The notes under the pieces were generated by a model. The model was not told the origin of the DNA and did no database searches. It was given only the letters and a program-made list of their open reading frames with translations. From positions 620,001 through 684,000 of the forward strand of contig NZ_RSEB01000003.1 in assembly GCF_003933745.1 (NCBI RefSeq): a stretch of 64,000 nt of DNA, read 5' to 3'. The position numbers and the translations under genes were made by a program. Positions 16,059 through 24,579 of the stretch are shown in pieces (position 1 is the stretch's first letter; the number at the start of each line of letters is the position of its first letter). Source of the stretch: Glycomyces terrestris. Its GTDB lineage: Bacteria; Actinomycetota; Actinomycetes; Mycobacteriales; Micromonosporaceae.

Positions 16059-17432
16059 ATGATTGCAGAGACGGCGGCCCCTGAGGCCGCGACCAGGACC
16101 GATTGGGCGGCGATCGGCGCCGTCGGATTCGCGCAGCTCGTGGTGGCGGGCGGCATGTCGAGCCTCGCGGTGGCGCTGCCCGCGATCCGCACCGAGTTCG
16201 CCGTGACCGAGGCGGCGACGGCGTGGGTGCTCCTCGCCTACGCCCTCCCCATGGGCGCGGTGGCGATCGCGGCGGGCCGGCTCGCCGACCGGGCCGACCT
16301 GCGGGCCGTGTCCGTGTTCTCCATGGCCGCCTTGCTGGTCGGCTCCGTGGCGGCCGCGCTCGCGCCCTCGTTCGGCACCCTGCTGGCCGCGCGGGCGTTC
16401 GCCGGCCTGCTCGGCGGGATCCTGTTCGGGATGACGGGCCGGATCATCGTCACCTCGGCGTCGGCGCAGCAGCGCGGCCGGGCGATGTCGGCGATCGCAC
16501 TGCTCATGACGGTGGGCGGCATGGGGATGGTCGGCGCGGGCGGGTTCGTGATGGCCGCGTTCGAATGGCAGGGCCTGTTCTGGGTGCTCGCGGCGATGGC
16601 CGCGGCCTCGCTGGCGTGGCTGGCGGTCTCGGTGCCCTCCAACGGGACCGGGCTGCCGCGCCCGGACCGGCCGCTGCTGGTGGACACGCTCACCTCGGGC
16701 GGCGCGATCGCCGCGTTCCTGCTCGCCTTCGAGTACGTCGACACGGCGCCGTGGATCTCGCTGGGCGCGCTGGCGGCGAGCGCGGCGCTGGCGGCGGTGT
16801 GGGTGCGGCAGCCGACGTCGGCGGCGACGGTGGGCCTGCTGCGGTCGCCGCAGGTGGCCGGGGCGCTGCTGAGCCTGACGCTGCTGTCGGGGGTGACGGG
16901 CCTGCTGAACTTCTCGCTGCCGTTCCTGCTCACGGACGTGCAGCGGGTGCGCCCGGAGCTGGTGTCGACGGTGATGCTCACGTTCATCGGCGGGGTGGCG
17001 CTCATGACGCCGCTCGCGGGCTGGCTCGCCGACCGGTTCGGGCCGGGCCGGGTGTCGCTGGCGGGCGCGGGCCTGGTGATCGCGGGAATCGTGCCGCTGC
17101 TGTTCGTGGACGCCTCGACGGGCCTGGTCGACCTCGGGGTGCGGATCGGGCTGCTGGGCTCGGCGTTCGGGATCTTCAACAGCCCCATGAACACCTACCT
17201 GCTGTCGTCGGCCCCCGCGGAGCAGTCGGGGACGGCGGGCGCGTTCATGGCGACGACCCGCACGATCGGCACCTCGCTCGGCCCGGTCCTGGCCGCGCTC
17301 GCCTGGGGCCTCGGCGCGACGGCGGTGGACGGCTACCGGCTCTCGGCCTGGACGGTGGCGTTCCTGCTCCTCGCGGGCGCCGCGCTCCAGGCGACGACCC
17401 GCCCGTGGCGGGCCCCGGCCCCGGCGGCGTGA
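16059..17432 (+). CDS. MFS transporter (drug efflux-like)
   Basis: 457 residues with about twelve membrane helices and the MFS loop 2-3 motif (GRLADRADLRAV) after the second helix, with the repeat-half equivalent GWLADRFGPGRV after helix 8. Motif C-like glycines occur in helix 5 (TVGGMGMVGAGGFVMA). These features fit proton-coupled drug efflux permeases. It is divergent from the FMN reductase and LAL regulator 1, which probably control it. Its own start is probably leaderless. Confidence 0.88.
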   Translation: MIAETAAPEAATRTDWAAIGAVGFAQLVVAGGMSSLAVALPAIRTEFAVTEAATAWVLLAYALPMGAVAIAAGRLADRADLRAVSVFSMAALLVGSVAAALAPSFGTLLAARAFAGLLGGILFGMTGRIIVTSASAQQRGRAMSAIALLMTVGGMGMVGAGGFVMAAFEWQGLFWVLAAMAAASLAWLAVSVPSNGTGLPRPDRPLLVDTLTSGGAIAAFLLAFEYVDTAPWISLGALAASAALAAVWVRQPTSAATVGLLRSPQVAGALLSLTLLSGVTGLLNFSLPFLLTDVQRVRPELVSTVMLTFIGGVALMTPLAGWLADRFGPGRVSLAGAGLVIAGIVPLLFVDASTGLVDLGVRIGLLGSAFGIFNSPMNTYLLSSAPAEQSGTAGAFMATTRTIGTSLGPVLAALAWGLGATAVDGYRLSAWTVAFLLLAGAALQATTRPWRAPAPAA

Positions 17433-17438
17433 ACGACG

Positions 17439-17462
17439 CGGCCCGGTCCGCGCTGCGGGCCG
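17439..17462. terminator. bidirectional hairpin between MFS and LAL regulator 2
   Basis: Arms CGGCCCG and CGGGCCG with a 10-nt loop, in the 46-nt convergent gap. Confidence 0.5.
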
Positions 17463-17478
17463 GGTCGCGTTGCGCTGC

Positions 17479-20292
17479 TTAGAGGTCGAGCTTGGCGAGT
17501 TCCGTGCGGGAGGAGACGCCGAGCTTCGGGTAGGCGTTGTACAGGTGGTAGCCGACCGTGCGGGGGCTGACGAACAGCTGCTCGCCGATCTGGCGGTTGG
17601 TGAGGCCGTCGGCGGCGAGGCGCACGACCTGGAGCTCCTGCGGGGTCAGCAGTTCGGCGAGGTCGGGCTTGGCCTGGACGGCGGTCGAGTCGCCCGCGGC
17701 GCGCAGTTCCCCCTGGGCCCGCTGGGTCCACGGGACCGCGCCCAGGCGCTCGAAGACCTCGGTGGCCTCGCGCAGGTGGGCGCGGGCCTCGTTGATGCGG
17801 CGCACCCGGCGCAGCCACTCGCCGTAGACGAGCTCGGTGCGGGCCCGCTCGAACGGGTCGATGTCGTCGGCGCGGTGCAGCTCCACGGCCCGCGCGAAGT
17901 GCGTGCCGGCCTCGGCCTCGGTCGCCATGAGCGCCCGGCAGCGTTCGACGAGCGCCTCCCAGTAGGAGCGGCCGGTCGCGTCGGCCCAGTCGGCGAACCA
18001 GTCGAAGGCCTCCTTGACCTCGGCGAGCCGCCCGGCCCGGAACGCGGCCTCGACCAGGGTCGGCACCTGCGTCAGGACCTCCATCGGGGTCACGCCCTCG
18101 GCGATGCGCAGCAGCCGGTCGAACGCGGCCTCGTACCGTCCCAGCCCGAGTTCGAGCAGGCCGAGCGCCGTGTCGGCGGGGATCACGGAGTCCTCGGGGG
18201 CGTCCTCGATCGCGGCCGCCACGAGTTCGCGGCAGCGCCGCTCCTCGCCGCGGATCGCCGCGATCGGCAGCAGCACCCAGATGCGGCCCTGCATGAGGGC
18301 GCGGCGGTCGTTCTGCTCGTGGGCGAGCTCGATCGCGCTCGTCGCGGACGCCTGCGCGTCCGCGTACCGTCCATAGTGGAACTGCGTCTGGGCCTGCACG
18401 AGGAGCGCCTGCACCAGGGGGCTCATCGCGCCCCGCTCACGGCACCAGCGCACCTGCTCCGACGCCGCCTGGTACGCGGCCGGCACGTCCCCGGCGAGGA
18501 ACCGCCAGCGCGCGGCCAGGACCTGGTCGAACGCCTGGAAGTCCTCGTGGAGGGGCTGGTAGTAGTCGTAGAGGGAGCGGAGGGCGTCGACGGCTTCGCC
18601 GGCGGTGTCGTCGGGCTGGCGGTTGAGGCCGGCGGCGGCGCGGGCGAGGCGGCGCACCCAGGCGTTGTTGGAGCCGCCGTACTTGGAGGCGAGGCCGGAG
18701 GCGTACTTGACCTTCGCGAAGTCGCCTGTCTCCCAAGCGTTCCAGACGCCGCGGAGGAGGGGGTAGCCGGTGTTCTCGTGGCCGGTGGCGGCGTAGTGCT
18801 CGGCGGACTCCATCCAGACGTCGAAGCCCTTGGAGTGGCCGGCCCAGGAGAGGACGGTGGCGCGGATGAGGGCGGTGCGGGCGAGGAGGACGTGGTCGTC
18901 GGTGAGGCGTTCGGCGGCCTCGGCGAGTTCGACGGCCTTGCCGGTCATGCCTGCGGCGTAAGCGCATTGGGCGGCCTCGACGAGGCGGCGGGCGCGTCGC
19001 TCGTGGTCGGGGGTGAAGCTGGCGGCGCGTTCGAGGGCGGCCATCTCGGCGACGCAGCCGCCGCGTTCGGCCTCGTAGGAGGCGATGGCCTCGAGGGCGG
19101 CGGCGGCCTTCTCGTCGAGGCCGGTGGTGGCGGCGGCGAGGTGTCGGGCGGCCCGGATGTCGTCGTCGCCGAACGCCTCGGAGAGCGCGCGGTGGGCTTC
19201 GATGCGGCGGGCGCGCGGCGCGGAGTGGTATGCGGTGGAGCGGATCAGGGGGTGGACGAACTCGATGCGGCCGCGGTGGTAGCGGAGGAGGTCGTCCACT
19301 TCGGCGGGTTCGAGGTCGGCGAGGCTGGAGCCCATGCGGGCGGCGGCTTCGGCGATGACGGCGGTCTCGCCGGTCTCCTCGGCGGCGGCGAGCAGCATGA
19401 TGGTGCGCGTCGACTCGGGGAGGGCGATGATGCGCTCGGTGAACGCCTGCTTGATGCGCGAGGTGGTGGAGTAGCGGCTGTTGGAGGTGTCGGCGCGCAG
19501 CAGCGACTCCTCGTTGTCGGCGGCGGGGAGCTCGAGGAGCGCCAGGGGGTTGCCTTCGGCCATGCGCAGGATCCAGTCGCGGCTGGTGAAGGGGATCTCG
19601 TCGGCGCGCATGTCGAGGATGGCCTGGGAGGAGTCGAGGTCGAGGGGGCCGAGGGTGAGTTCGGGGATGCCGGGGGCGGGGAAGTCGGGGGCGAAGCCGT
19701 CGCGGACGACGAGGACCATGCCGATGGACTCGGTGGAGAGGCGGCGGGCGGCGAAGAGGAGGGCGTTCGTGGAGTCGCGGTCGAGCCAGTGGGCGTCGTC
19801 GATGACGACGTACACGGGCTGCTTGGCGGAGGCGTCCACGAGGAGGTTGAGGAGGGCGAGGCCGACCTGGAGGGAGTGGGCGCGGCCGGTGCCGTCGGCC
19901 ATGCCGAGGGCGGTGCGGAGGGCGTCGGCCTGGGCGGCGGGGAGGCGGTCGAGGCGGTGGAGGAGGGGGTGGAGCAGCATCTGGAGTCCGGCGTAGGACC
20001 AGGTGTGCTCGGCTTCGACGCCGAGGGTGCGCAGGACGGTGAAGCCGGCGGCGCGGGGGATGACGGCGTCGACGATGGCGGACTTGCCGATGCCGGGTTC
20101 GCCGCGGACGACGAGGGCGCCGCCGTGGCCGACGCGGGCGCCGTCGAGGAGGGCTTGGACGGTGTCGAGTTCGCGGTCGCGGCCGTAGAGGACGGCGCGC
20201 TGGGCGGGGGCCGGGGATTCGCCGTAGTCCGGGGCGGCGTCGTCCCGGGTCTCGCGCAGGGACTGCGGGGCGGGGCCGGAAGCAGGCGACAC
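17479..20292 (-). CDS. LAL-type (large ATP-binding LuxR) transcriptional regulator 2
   Basis: 937 residues with the same architecture as regulator 1: Walker A RGEPGIGKSA, Walker B VYVVIDDAHWLD, a long TPR-like centre, and a C-terminal LuxR HTH (LTPQELQVVRLAADGLTNRQIGEQLFVSPRTVGYHL). The last 56 residues are nearly identical to those of regulator 1, showing a recent common origin, while the middles have diverged. The start was chosen at the GTG 5 nt after GGAG, with TACGCT further upstream; an ATG at 20358 has no ribosome site. It is divergent from a half-length MFS gene. Confidence 0.9.
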   Translation of the reverse strand: MSPASGPAPQSLRETRDDAAPDYGESPAPAQRAVLYGRDRELDTVQALLDGARVGHGGALVVRGEPGIGKSAIVDAVIPRAAGFTVLRTLGVEAEHTWSYAGLQMLLHPLLHRLDRLPAAQADALRTALGMADGTGRAHSLQVGLALLNLLVDASAKQPVYVVIDDAHWLDRDSTNALLFAARRLSTESIGMVLVVRDGFAPDFPAPGIPELTLGPLDLDSSQAILDMRADEIPFTSRDWILRMAEGNPLALLELPAADNEESLLRADTSNSRYSTTSRIKQAFTERIIALPESTRTIMLLAAAEETGETAVIAEAAARMGSSLADLEPAEVDDLLRYHRGRIEFVHPLIRSTAYHSAPRARRIEAHRALSEAFGDDDIRAARHLAAATTGLDEKAAAALEAIASYEAERGGCVAEMAALERAASFTPDHERRARRLVEAAQCAYAAGMTGKAVELAEAAERLTDDHVLLARTALIRATVLSWAGHSKGFDVWMESAEHYAATGHENTGYPLLRGVWNAWETGDFAKVKYASGLASKYGGSNNAWVRRLARAAAGLNRQPDDTAGEAVDALRSLYDYYQPLHEDFQAFDQVLAARWRFLAGDVPAAYQAASEQVRWCRERGAMSPLVQALLVQAQTQFHYGRYADAQASATSAIELAHEQNDRRALMQGRIWVLLPIAAIRGEERRCRELVAAAIEDAPEDSVIPADTALGLLELGLGRYEAAFDRLLRIAEGVTPMEVLTQVPTLVEAAFRAGRLAEVKEAFDWFADWADATGRSYWEALVERCRALMATEAEAGTHFARAVELHRADDIDPFERARTELVYGEWLRRVRRINEARAHLREATEVFERLGAVPWTQRAQGELRAAGDSTAVQAKPDLAELLTPQELQVVRLAADGLTNRQIGEQLFVSPRTVGYHLYNAYPKLGVSSRTELAKLDL

Positions 20293-20355
20293 GGCGACTC
20301 CATCCTCAGGACGACCGGGGACGTCTCCAGCGTATCCAGGGGACCGGGCGGGCTG

Positions 20356-20378
20356 CATCTGTCATTCGACTGGGGTGG
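20356..20378. promoter_or_regulatory. shared upstream element (copy 2) between LAL 2 and half-MFS
   Basis: CATCTGTC-N3-CGACTGGG, matching 15936-15958 at 16 of 16 fixed positions. A partial third copy (GTCGTTCGACTGGGG) lies at 20446-20460. Confidence 0.45.
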
Positions 20379-20480
20379 GCGGGGCCGGGTCTGACCTGGT
20401 GGAACGACTGGTATGACCGGGCCGGGGGACCGGTCGCCGGGACCGGTCGTTCGACTGGGGCGCGGGGGCGGGCGCGCGCT

Positions 20481-20486
20481 TAGCGT
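20481..20486 (+). promoter_or_regulatory. -10 box (TAGCGT) of leaderless half-MFS gene
   Basis: TANNNT hexamer 7 nt upstream of the ATG at 20494. Confidence 0.5.
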
Positions 20487-20493
20487 CGTCGGC

Positions 20494-21099
20494 ATGACCG
20501 TTTCGATGGAGACCCAGGGCGCCGCGGCGACTGCCGGGCGCCGTCCTGCACCCCGGCGCTGGGCGACGGCGCTGTGGGCGGCGTTCGCGCAGGCCGTGGC
20601 GTTCGCGGCGGGGGCGGTGACGGCGTTCCTCGCGGCCGACGTGTCGGCGGGGTTCGCGGCGGGGGCGGGTTCGCGGCTGTGGCCGTTGGGCGCCTTCGCG
20701 ATCGGTTTCACGGCTGCGGTGAGCACCGTGCCGCGGTCGGGCCCGTTGGGGAGGGCTCGCGCGGTGGGTGCGGTCGGCGCCGGCGCTGTCGCGTTGTTGG
20801 CACTGGCGGTGGCGCTGGCGCCGGGTTTCCTGTTCGCGGTGGCGGCGGCGGGGCTGCTGGGGGCCGCGGCGGGGGCCGTGGTGGCGGTGTCGGGCCGGGT
20901 GCTGGCGGCGGTGGAGGTCGGGGACGGTTCGGCGTCGGTGGCCTTGTCGGCGGCGTCGCTGCTGGTCGGGATCGCGGCGGGGGTGTTCGCGCTGCTGGCG
21001 CTGCCGCTGTACGGGTGGCGGGGCGTGTTCGGGCTCTTGGTGGTGGTGGCGGTGCTGGCGGCGTGGAAGTTCGCCGAGCATGTGCCGCGCGACACCTAG
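20494..21099 (+). CDS. six-helix membrane protein, half of an MFS transporter
   Basis: 201 residues with six membrane helices and no second half. The pattern follows the N-terminal bundle of an MFS protein: helix 1 AVAFAAGAVTAFLAA, a short charged loop (PRSGPLGRARAV) where motif A would lie but with its DR residues lost, then helix 6 starting GWRGVFGLLVV. It ends with a normal stop and is followed by a strong terminator, so it is not simply cut by the window. It could work as a dimer, or it could be a decayed transporter. LAL regulator 2 is divergent. Confidence 0.6.
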   Translation: MTVSMETQGAAATAGRRPAPRRWATALWAAFAQAVAFAAGAVTAFLAADVSAGFAAGAGSRLWPLGAFAIGFTAAVSTVPRSGPLGRARAVGAVGAGAVALLALAVALAPGFLFAVAAAGLLGAAAGAVVAVSGRVLAAVEVGDGSASVALSAASLLVGIAAGVFALLALPLYGWRGVFGLLVVVAVLAAWKFAEHVPRDT

Positions 21100-21235
21100 T
21101 GTTAGCGAACTGTGACGTGAGGTTCGCCCGGGTGCGGTGCGCGCTTTGCGGTTCCGATGTCACGATGAGTCGTCCGGGTATTCGGAGGTTTTACCCGGCG
21201 CGGGCACCGGCCGTCCTGTGGCGGTGTCCGAAGGA

Positions 21236-21265
21236 GGCCCTGGGGAGGTTCGAGACCCCAGGGCC
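21236..21265 (+). terminator. strong hairpin after the half-MFS gene
   Basis: Perfect 10-bp stem GGCCCTGGGG/CCCCAGGGCC with a 10-nt loop, followed by TTCGCTTTG. The 315-nt gap also has a weaker hairpin (CCGGGTA/TACCCGG) near 21174-21199 and no gene. Confidence 0.7.
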
Positions 21266-21382
21266 TTCGCTTTGCCCTGGGCGGCAAGGGTTCATCGGCG
21301 GGATGCGATGTGTCGGCGCGGTGGGACGGTGGGGCGGCGCACCGGCCGCGGTCGGTCCGGCGGGCTTCGGCCGGACCGGTTC

Positions 21383-21419
21383 CTGAAGGGAGCTTCAGGC
21401 GGCTTCAGCTGGGCTTAAG
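21383..21419. repeat. cluster of CTTCAG-type direct and inverted repeats at the 3' end of the HMG-CoA lyase gene
   Basis: CTGAAG at 21383, CTTCAG at 21393 and 21403, CTTAAG at 21414: roughly one helical turn apart. The same hexamer at 11-bp spacing is the core of the 85-bp units at 51301-51555. Confidence 0.45.
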
Positions 21420-22332
21420 GCCGGGGTGTCAGGCTGGTTCTGGGTCCGGCGCGGAGGACCCCGGATTCGAGGGGCCGGCCGACGATCTCCTGCGCGAGTT
21501 CGGCGGTGCGGATGAGGGCGTCGAGGTCGACGCCGGTGTCGACGCCCATGTCGTGGAGCATGTGCACGACTTCCTCGGTGGCGACGTTGCCGGAGGCGCC
21601 GGGGGCGAAGGGGCAGCCGCCGATGCCGCCGACGCTGGCGTCGAACTCGGTGATGCCGCGGTCGAGCGCGGTGAGGAGGTTCGCGAGGGCGGTGCCGCGG
21701 GTGTCGTGGAAGTGCATGAGCATCGGCAGGTCGGGGCCGGCCGAGGGCTGGACGGCGTCGAGGAGTTCGGTGACGCGCCGGGGGGTGCCCATGCCGGTGG
21801 TGTCGCCGAAGGCCACGCGTCCGGCTCCGGCCTCCTGGGCGGCCTCGACGATGCGGGCGACCTTCGCGGGCGCGATGTCGCCTTCGAAGGGGCAGCCGAA
21901 GCTGGTGGCGATGATGACCTCGATCGCGGCGAGGCGCTCCTTGGCGAGCGCGCAGATGTCGGGGAGCTCGGCGAGGGATTCGGCGACGCTGCGGCCGATG
22001 TTGGCCTTGTTGTGGGTCTCGGAGGCGGAGACGACGACTTCGACGGCGGTGAAGCCGGCGTCGAGGGCGCGCTCGACGCCGCGGCGGTTGGGGGCGAGCG
22101 CGGAGTAACGGATGCCGGGGTGCTTCTCGACGGCGGCCCAGACCTCGGCGGCGTCGGCCATCTGCGGGACGGCCTTGGGGCTCACGAAGCTGACGGCTTC
22201 GATGCGGGAGAGGCCGGTGCGCGCGAGCGCGTCGATGAGGCGGATCTTGTCGGCGGCGGGCACGGGGGGCTCGTTCTGGAGCCCGTCGCGCGGGGCGACC
22301 TCTCTGAGCGAGACCCGTTCGGGCTGATGCAT
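21415..22332 (-). CDS. mvaB: hydroxymethylglutaryl-CoA lyase
   Basis: 305 residues, a full-length HMGL-type TIM barrel. Motifs are EVAPRDGLQNE at the N-terminus (metal- and acyl-binding Asp-Gly), GDTTGMGTP, HFHDTRG (metal ligands) and the catalytic loop GGIGGCPFAPGASGNVATEE with the active-site Cys. The enzyme cleaves HMG-CoA to acetoacetate and acetyl-CoA, the last step of leucine degradation. GGAG 6 nt before the ATG gives the start. Other leucine genes are not adjacent; the TetR gene upstream on the same strand may control it. Confidence 0.92.
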   Translation of the reverse strand: MHQPERVSLREVAPRDGLQNEPPVPAADKIRLIDALARTGLSRIEAVSFVSPKAVPQMADAAEVWAAVEKHPGIRYSALAPNRRGVERALDAGFTAVEVVVSASETHNKANIGRSVAESLAELPDICALAKERLAAIEVIIATSFGCPFEGDIAPAKVARIVEAAQEAGAGRVAFGDTTGMGTPRRVTELLDAVQPSAGPDLPMLMHFHDTRGTALANLLTALDRGITEFDASVGGIGGCPFAPGASGNVATEEVVHMLHDMGVDTGVDLDALIRTAELAQEIVGRPLESGVLRAGPRTSLTPRP

Positions 22333-22404
22333 CGCCGACTCCGTCCGTCGTTGGACCGCTTACCCGCCCATGCTAACCCGCGCTCCCGAATGACGGGACG
22401 CCCT

Positions 22405-22553
22405 GCGCCGCCCGGAGGGCGGGTGGGCGGGCTCCCCGTATTGCCATCCCGAACCCCCACCCTCCCTGGGGAAGAATAAGGTGCCATCCTCCCGCCCGGG
22501 TCCGACAGAAACGGCCCCCGAAGGCCCCGTTGTCGCCCAGACGAGTGAGCGGG
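22405..22553 (+). repeat. dispersed element, copy A
   Basis: The first 103 nt (22405-22507) are identical, in inverted orientation, to 28413-28515; about 45 more nt are partly conserved. Compared with copy C (56540-56640), 84 of 101 positions match without gaps, and 11 of the 17 changes fall in a 17-nt middle segment. It begins with a CCGCCC-GGA-GGGCGG hairpin; GACA and TGTC arms bracket a further small hairpin in the 3' part. It lies in the 397-nt gap between the HMG-CoA lyase and TetR genes. Confidence 0.75.
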
Positions 22554-22623
22554 AGGGGCGGGCCGGGAGGCGGCCGGATCGGGCGGCCAGGCCGCCGATT
22601 CAGGGAGCGGGTCGAGCCAGGGC

Positions 22624-22753
22624 GGCGGCGCGGAGCGGCCGAGCCGGGTCCGAGAGCGGGTCGGTCAGCCGGGGTCGAGGACTCTCAGGGCGGCGCGGAG
22701 CGGCCGAGCCGGGTCCGAGAGCGGGTCGGTCAGCCGGGGTCGAGGGCTCTCAA
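22624..22753. repeat. 65-bp tandem duplication covering the 3' end of the TetR gene
   Basis: Two nearly identical 65-nt units (22624-22688 and 22689-22753). The second contains the last codons of the TetR gene, so the first is a duplicated gene end plus flank. Confidence 0.7.
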
Positions 22754-23326
22754 GGCGGCGGCGCGGAGGAGGGCGGCGGTCTCGTCGGCGCTGACCTCCT
22801 GGCCGAGGGAGAGGTACGGCGTGGAGTTCATGAGGCCGAACGCGCCGTGCGCGAGCACGCGGGCCTGCTCCGGCTTGAGGCCGTCCCGCAGCCGGCACAG
22901 GACGCCCACCCACTCCTCGACGTAGACGCGCTGAAGCTTGCGCACCTGCCGCCGCGGCTCCTCGGGCAGCCGGTCGAGCTCGTGGAGGTGCAGGATGACG
23001 ATCTCGGGCGAGTCGATGACGACCTCCAAATGGAAGTCGACGAGCGCTTCGAGCGCGGCCTGCGGGTCCTCGGAGTGCACCGACGCCCAGTGGCGGCCGC
23101 CCGAGAGGAGGCGCTCGGAGACGGGGATGAGGGCGTCGGCGAGCATCTGCTCCTTGCCGCCCTTGAAATGGTGGTAGAGGGCCGGCCCGGTGATGGAGGC
23201 GGCCGCGCCGATGTCGTCCATCGAGACGCCGTGGTAGCCGTGCTTGGCCAGCAGCTTGACCGCGACGTCGAGGATCTCGCGGCGTCGCTTGGACCCGCCT
23301 CGTGCATCTGCCGTTTGCTTTTCCAC
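22730..23326 (-). CDS. TetR-family transcriptional regulator
   Basis: 198 residues. The N-terminal HTH is VSMDDIGAAASITGPALYHHFKGGKEQML; a helical ligand domain follows, with VDFHLEVVIDSPEIVILHLHELDRLPE. The overall shape resembles actinobacterial TetR proteins that respond to acyl-CoA thioesters, which would suit the HMG-CoA lyase gene downstream, but this is inference. The GTG start has TAACCT 7 nt upstream and no Shine-Dalgarno. Its last codons lie inside a 65-bp tandem duplication. Confidence 0.88.
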   Translation of the reverse strand: MEKQTADARGGSKRRREILDVAVKLLAKHGYHGVSMDDIGAAASITGPALYHHFKGGKEQMLADALIPVSERLLSGGRHWASVHSEDPQAALEALVDFHLEVVIDSPEIVILHLHELDRLPEEPRRQVRKLQRVYVEEWVGVLCRLRDGLKPEQARVLAHGAFGLMNSTPYLSLGQEVSADETAALLRAAALRALDPG

Positions 23327-23333
23327 TCAGATG

Positions 23334-23339
23334 AGGTTA
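23334..23339 (-). promoter_or_regulatory. -10 box (TAACCT) of leaderless tetR-family gene
   Basis: TANNNT hexamer 7 nt upstream of the GTG at 23326. Confidence 0.5.
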
Positions 23340-23530
23340 CTCGGGCGTACTCCCGCGAGCATGGAGCAAAAGCCCACTTTCCCGGGAGGCCACCGCCCCA
23401 GGACGCGACGGGGGTGTGCGGCAGCGGGGGCGCCCGGTCGGAGACGAACGCCCGCGGCGCACGGGTGCCGGCCCGGAGACGGGCGCACCGAGCGGCCGTC
23501 AGCAGCGGACCCGTCCCCCGGACGCGCTTC

Positions 23531-23560
23531 GGCCGCGTCCCCCGTGCACGGGACGCGGCC
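23531..23560 (-). terminator. hairpin downstream of the MscS-like gene
   Basis: Perfect 11-bp stem (GGCCGCGTCCC/GGGACGCGGCC), 8-nt loop, 57 nt past the stop. Confidence 0.6.
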
Positions 23561-23616
23561 GTTGCGGTCGAGCAGCGCGGGTCGGGAGACCGGACACATG
23601 GACTCCCGGCGTGACG

Positions 23617-24477
23617 CTAGCGTTCCGGTTCGATGCGGCCCTGGGTGCCCTCGCCCATCGCGCCGGTCTCCCCCATGGCGGGCGCGCCCGCCGCGGGCGC
23701 CCCGGTGGGCGGCATAGGCTCGCGGACCTGCGTGTTCGTCGCGGCGCCGTACCGCTCCGAGGTGTACGTCTGCGACATCGACGACGTCGCGTCCTTCGAG
23801 CGCGGCTCCTGCATGTTCTCCTTCATGCGCCCGGCCTCGGCCTCGGCGCCCGAGAGCATCCGCTCCCAGCGCTCGCGCATCGGCGAGACGAGCCCGCCGC
23901 CGACGCCCACGATCGTGACGCCCGCGATGATCGCGAGGACGGTCCACATGATCGGCGTCGTCACGGTGGTGGCGATGCCGACCTGCCCGAACGCGGCGAC
24001 CGCGCCGAAGAAGATGATCGCGACCTGGCAGATGCGCGCCACGGTCTTCCCGTAGTTGGTGTTCTCGAGCGTGCCCGAGACGATGTTGAACACCGCGTTC
24101 GCGATCGCGAAGGCGACCACGACGATGACGAGTGCGACGAACAGCATCGGCAGCCAGCCGACGATCTGGTTGAGCAGCGTCGACACCGGGTTGGTCCCGA
24201 ACGCCCCGAACGCGAGCTGCAACGTGAACAGCAGCAGCATGTAGTAGACGACCTTGCCGAGCAGGTCGCTCAGCTCGAACTTGCCGGTGTACCGGCGCAG
24301 CCCGGAGCGTTCGCCGACCCGGTCGAGGCCGACCTTGTTGAGCAGTTTCCCGACGAGGCGGCCGATCCACTTGGAGATGAACCAACCGATGACGAGAATG
24401 GCGAGGAATGCCAGCGCACGCGGCACGAACGCGACGACGCTGTCCATCATGTTCTGGAAGCTCTGCGTGAAGTTCAT
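23617..24477 (-). CDS. mechanosensitive-channel-type membrane protein (conserved TM-helix family)
   Basis: 286 residues. Five membrane helices start with ALAFLAILVIGWFISKWIGRLV, and the family's repeated G-rich helices follow (VGWLPMLFVALVIVVVAFAIANAV). The pattern matches the conserved TM-helix family related to MscS, without the MscS beta domain. The C-terminal 75 residues are hydrophilic and Met/Pro/Gly-rich (GAPAAGAPAMGETGAMGEG). The likely role is osmotic or membrane-tension response. TACGGT lies 6 nt before the ATG, so a leaderless mRNA is expected; an open frame extends upstream but only through low-complexity DNA. Confidence 0.8.
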   Translation of the reverse strand: MNFTQSFQNMMDSVVAFVPRALAFLAILVIGWFISKWIGRLVGKLLNKVGLDRVGERSGLRRYTGKFELSDLLGKVVYYMLLLFTLQLAFGAFGTNPVSTLLNQIVGWLPMLFVALVIVVVAFAIANAVFNIVSGTLENTNYGKTVARICQVAIIFFGAVAAFGQVGIATTVTTPIMWTVLAIIAGVTIVGVGGGLVSPMRERWERMLSGAEAEAGRMKENMQEPRSKDATSSMSQTYTSERYGAATNTQVREPMPPTGAPAAGAPAMGETGAMGEGTQGRIEPER

Positions 24478-24483
24478 ACCCCG

Positions 24484-24489
24484 ACCGTA
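24484..24489 (-). promoter_or_regulatory. -10 box (TACGGT) of leaderless MscS-like gene
   Basis: TANNNT hexamer 6 nt upstream of the ATG at 24477. Confidence 0.6.
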
Positions 24490-24579
24490 AGCCGGATAGC
24501 GGCCTTGTTCAGGCGATTCGCTCGATTGGCGGCCGACACTGGTGTAATAAGGCCGCGTTTCGCCCGGTCGGGGCCCGGT

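Noticed and set aside
21236-21265. tRNA-like T-arm (GGTTCGAGACC).
   Set aside because: The bases lie in the loop of a 10-bp terminator stem and no acceptor, D or anticodon arms can be drawn.
22405-22507. Protein-coding reading of the dispersed element on its minus strand (a gap-free 33-residue similarity between copies).
   Set aside because: Most differences in the 17-nt middle change amino acids, no ribosome site or leaderless promoter precedes the frames, and they run into unrelated flanks. Equal length is explained by the lack of indels in the DNA.
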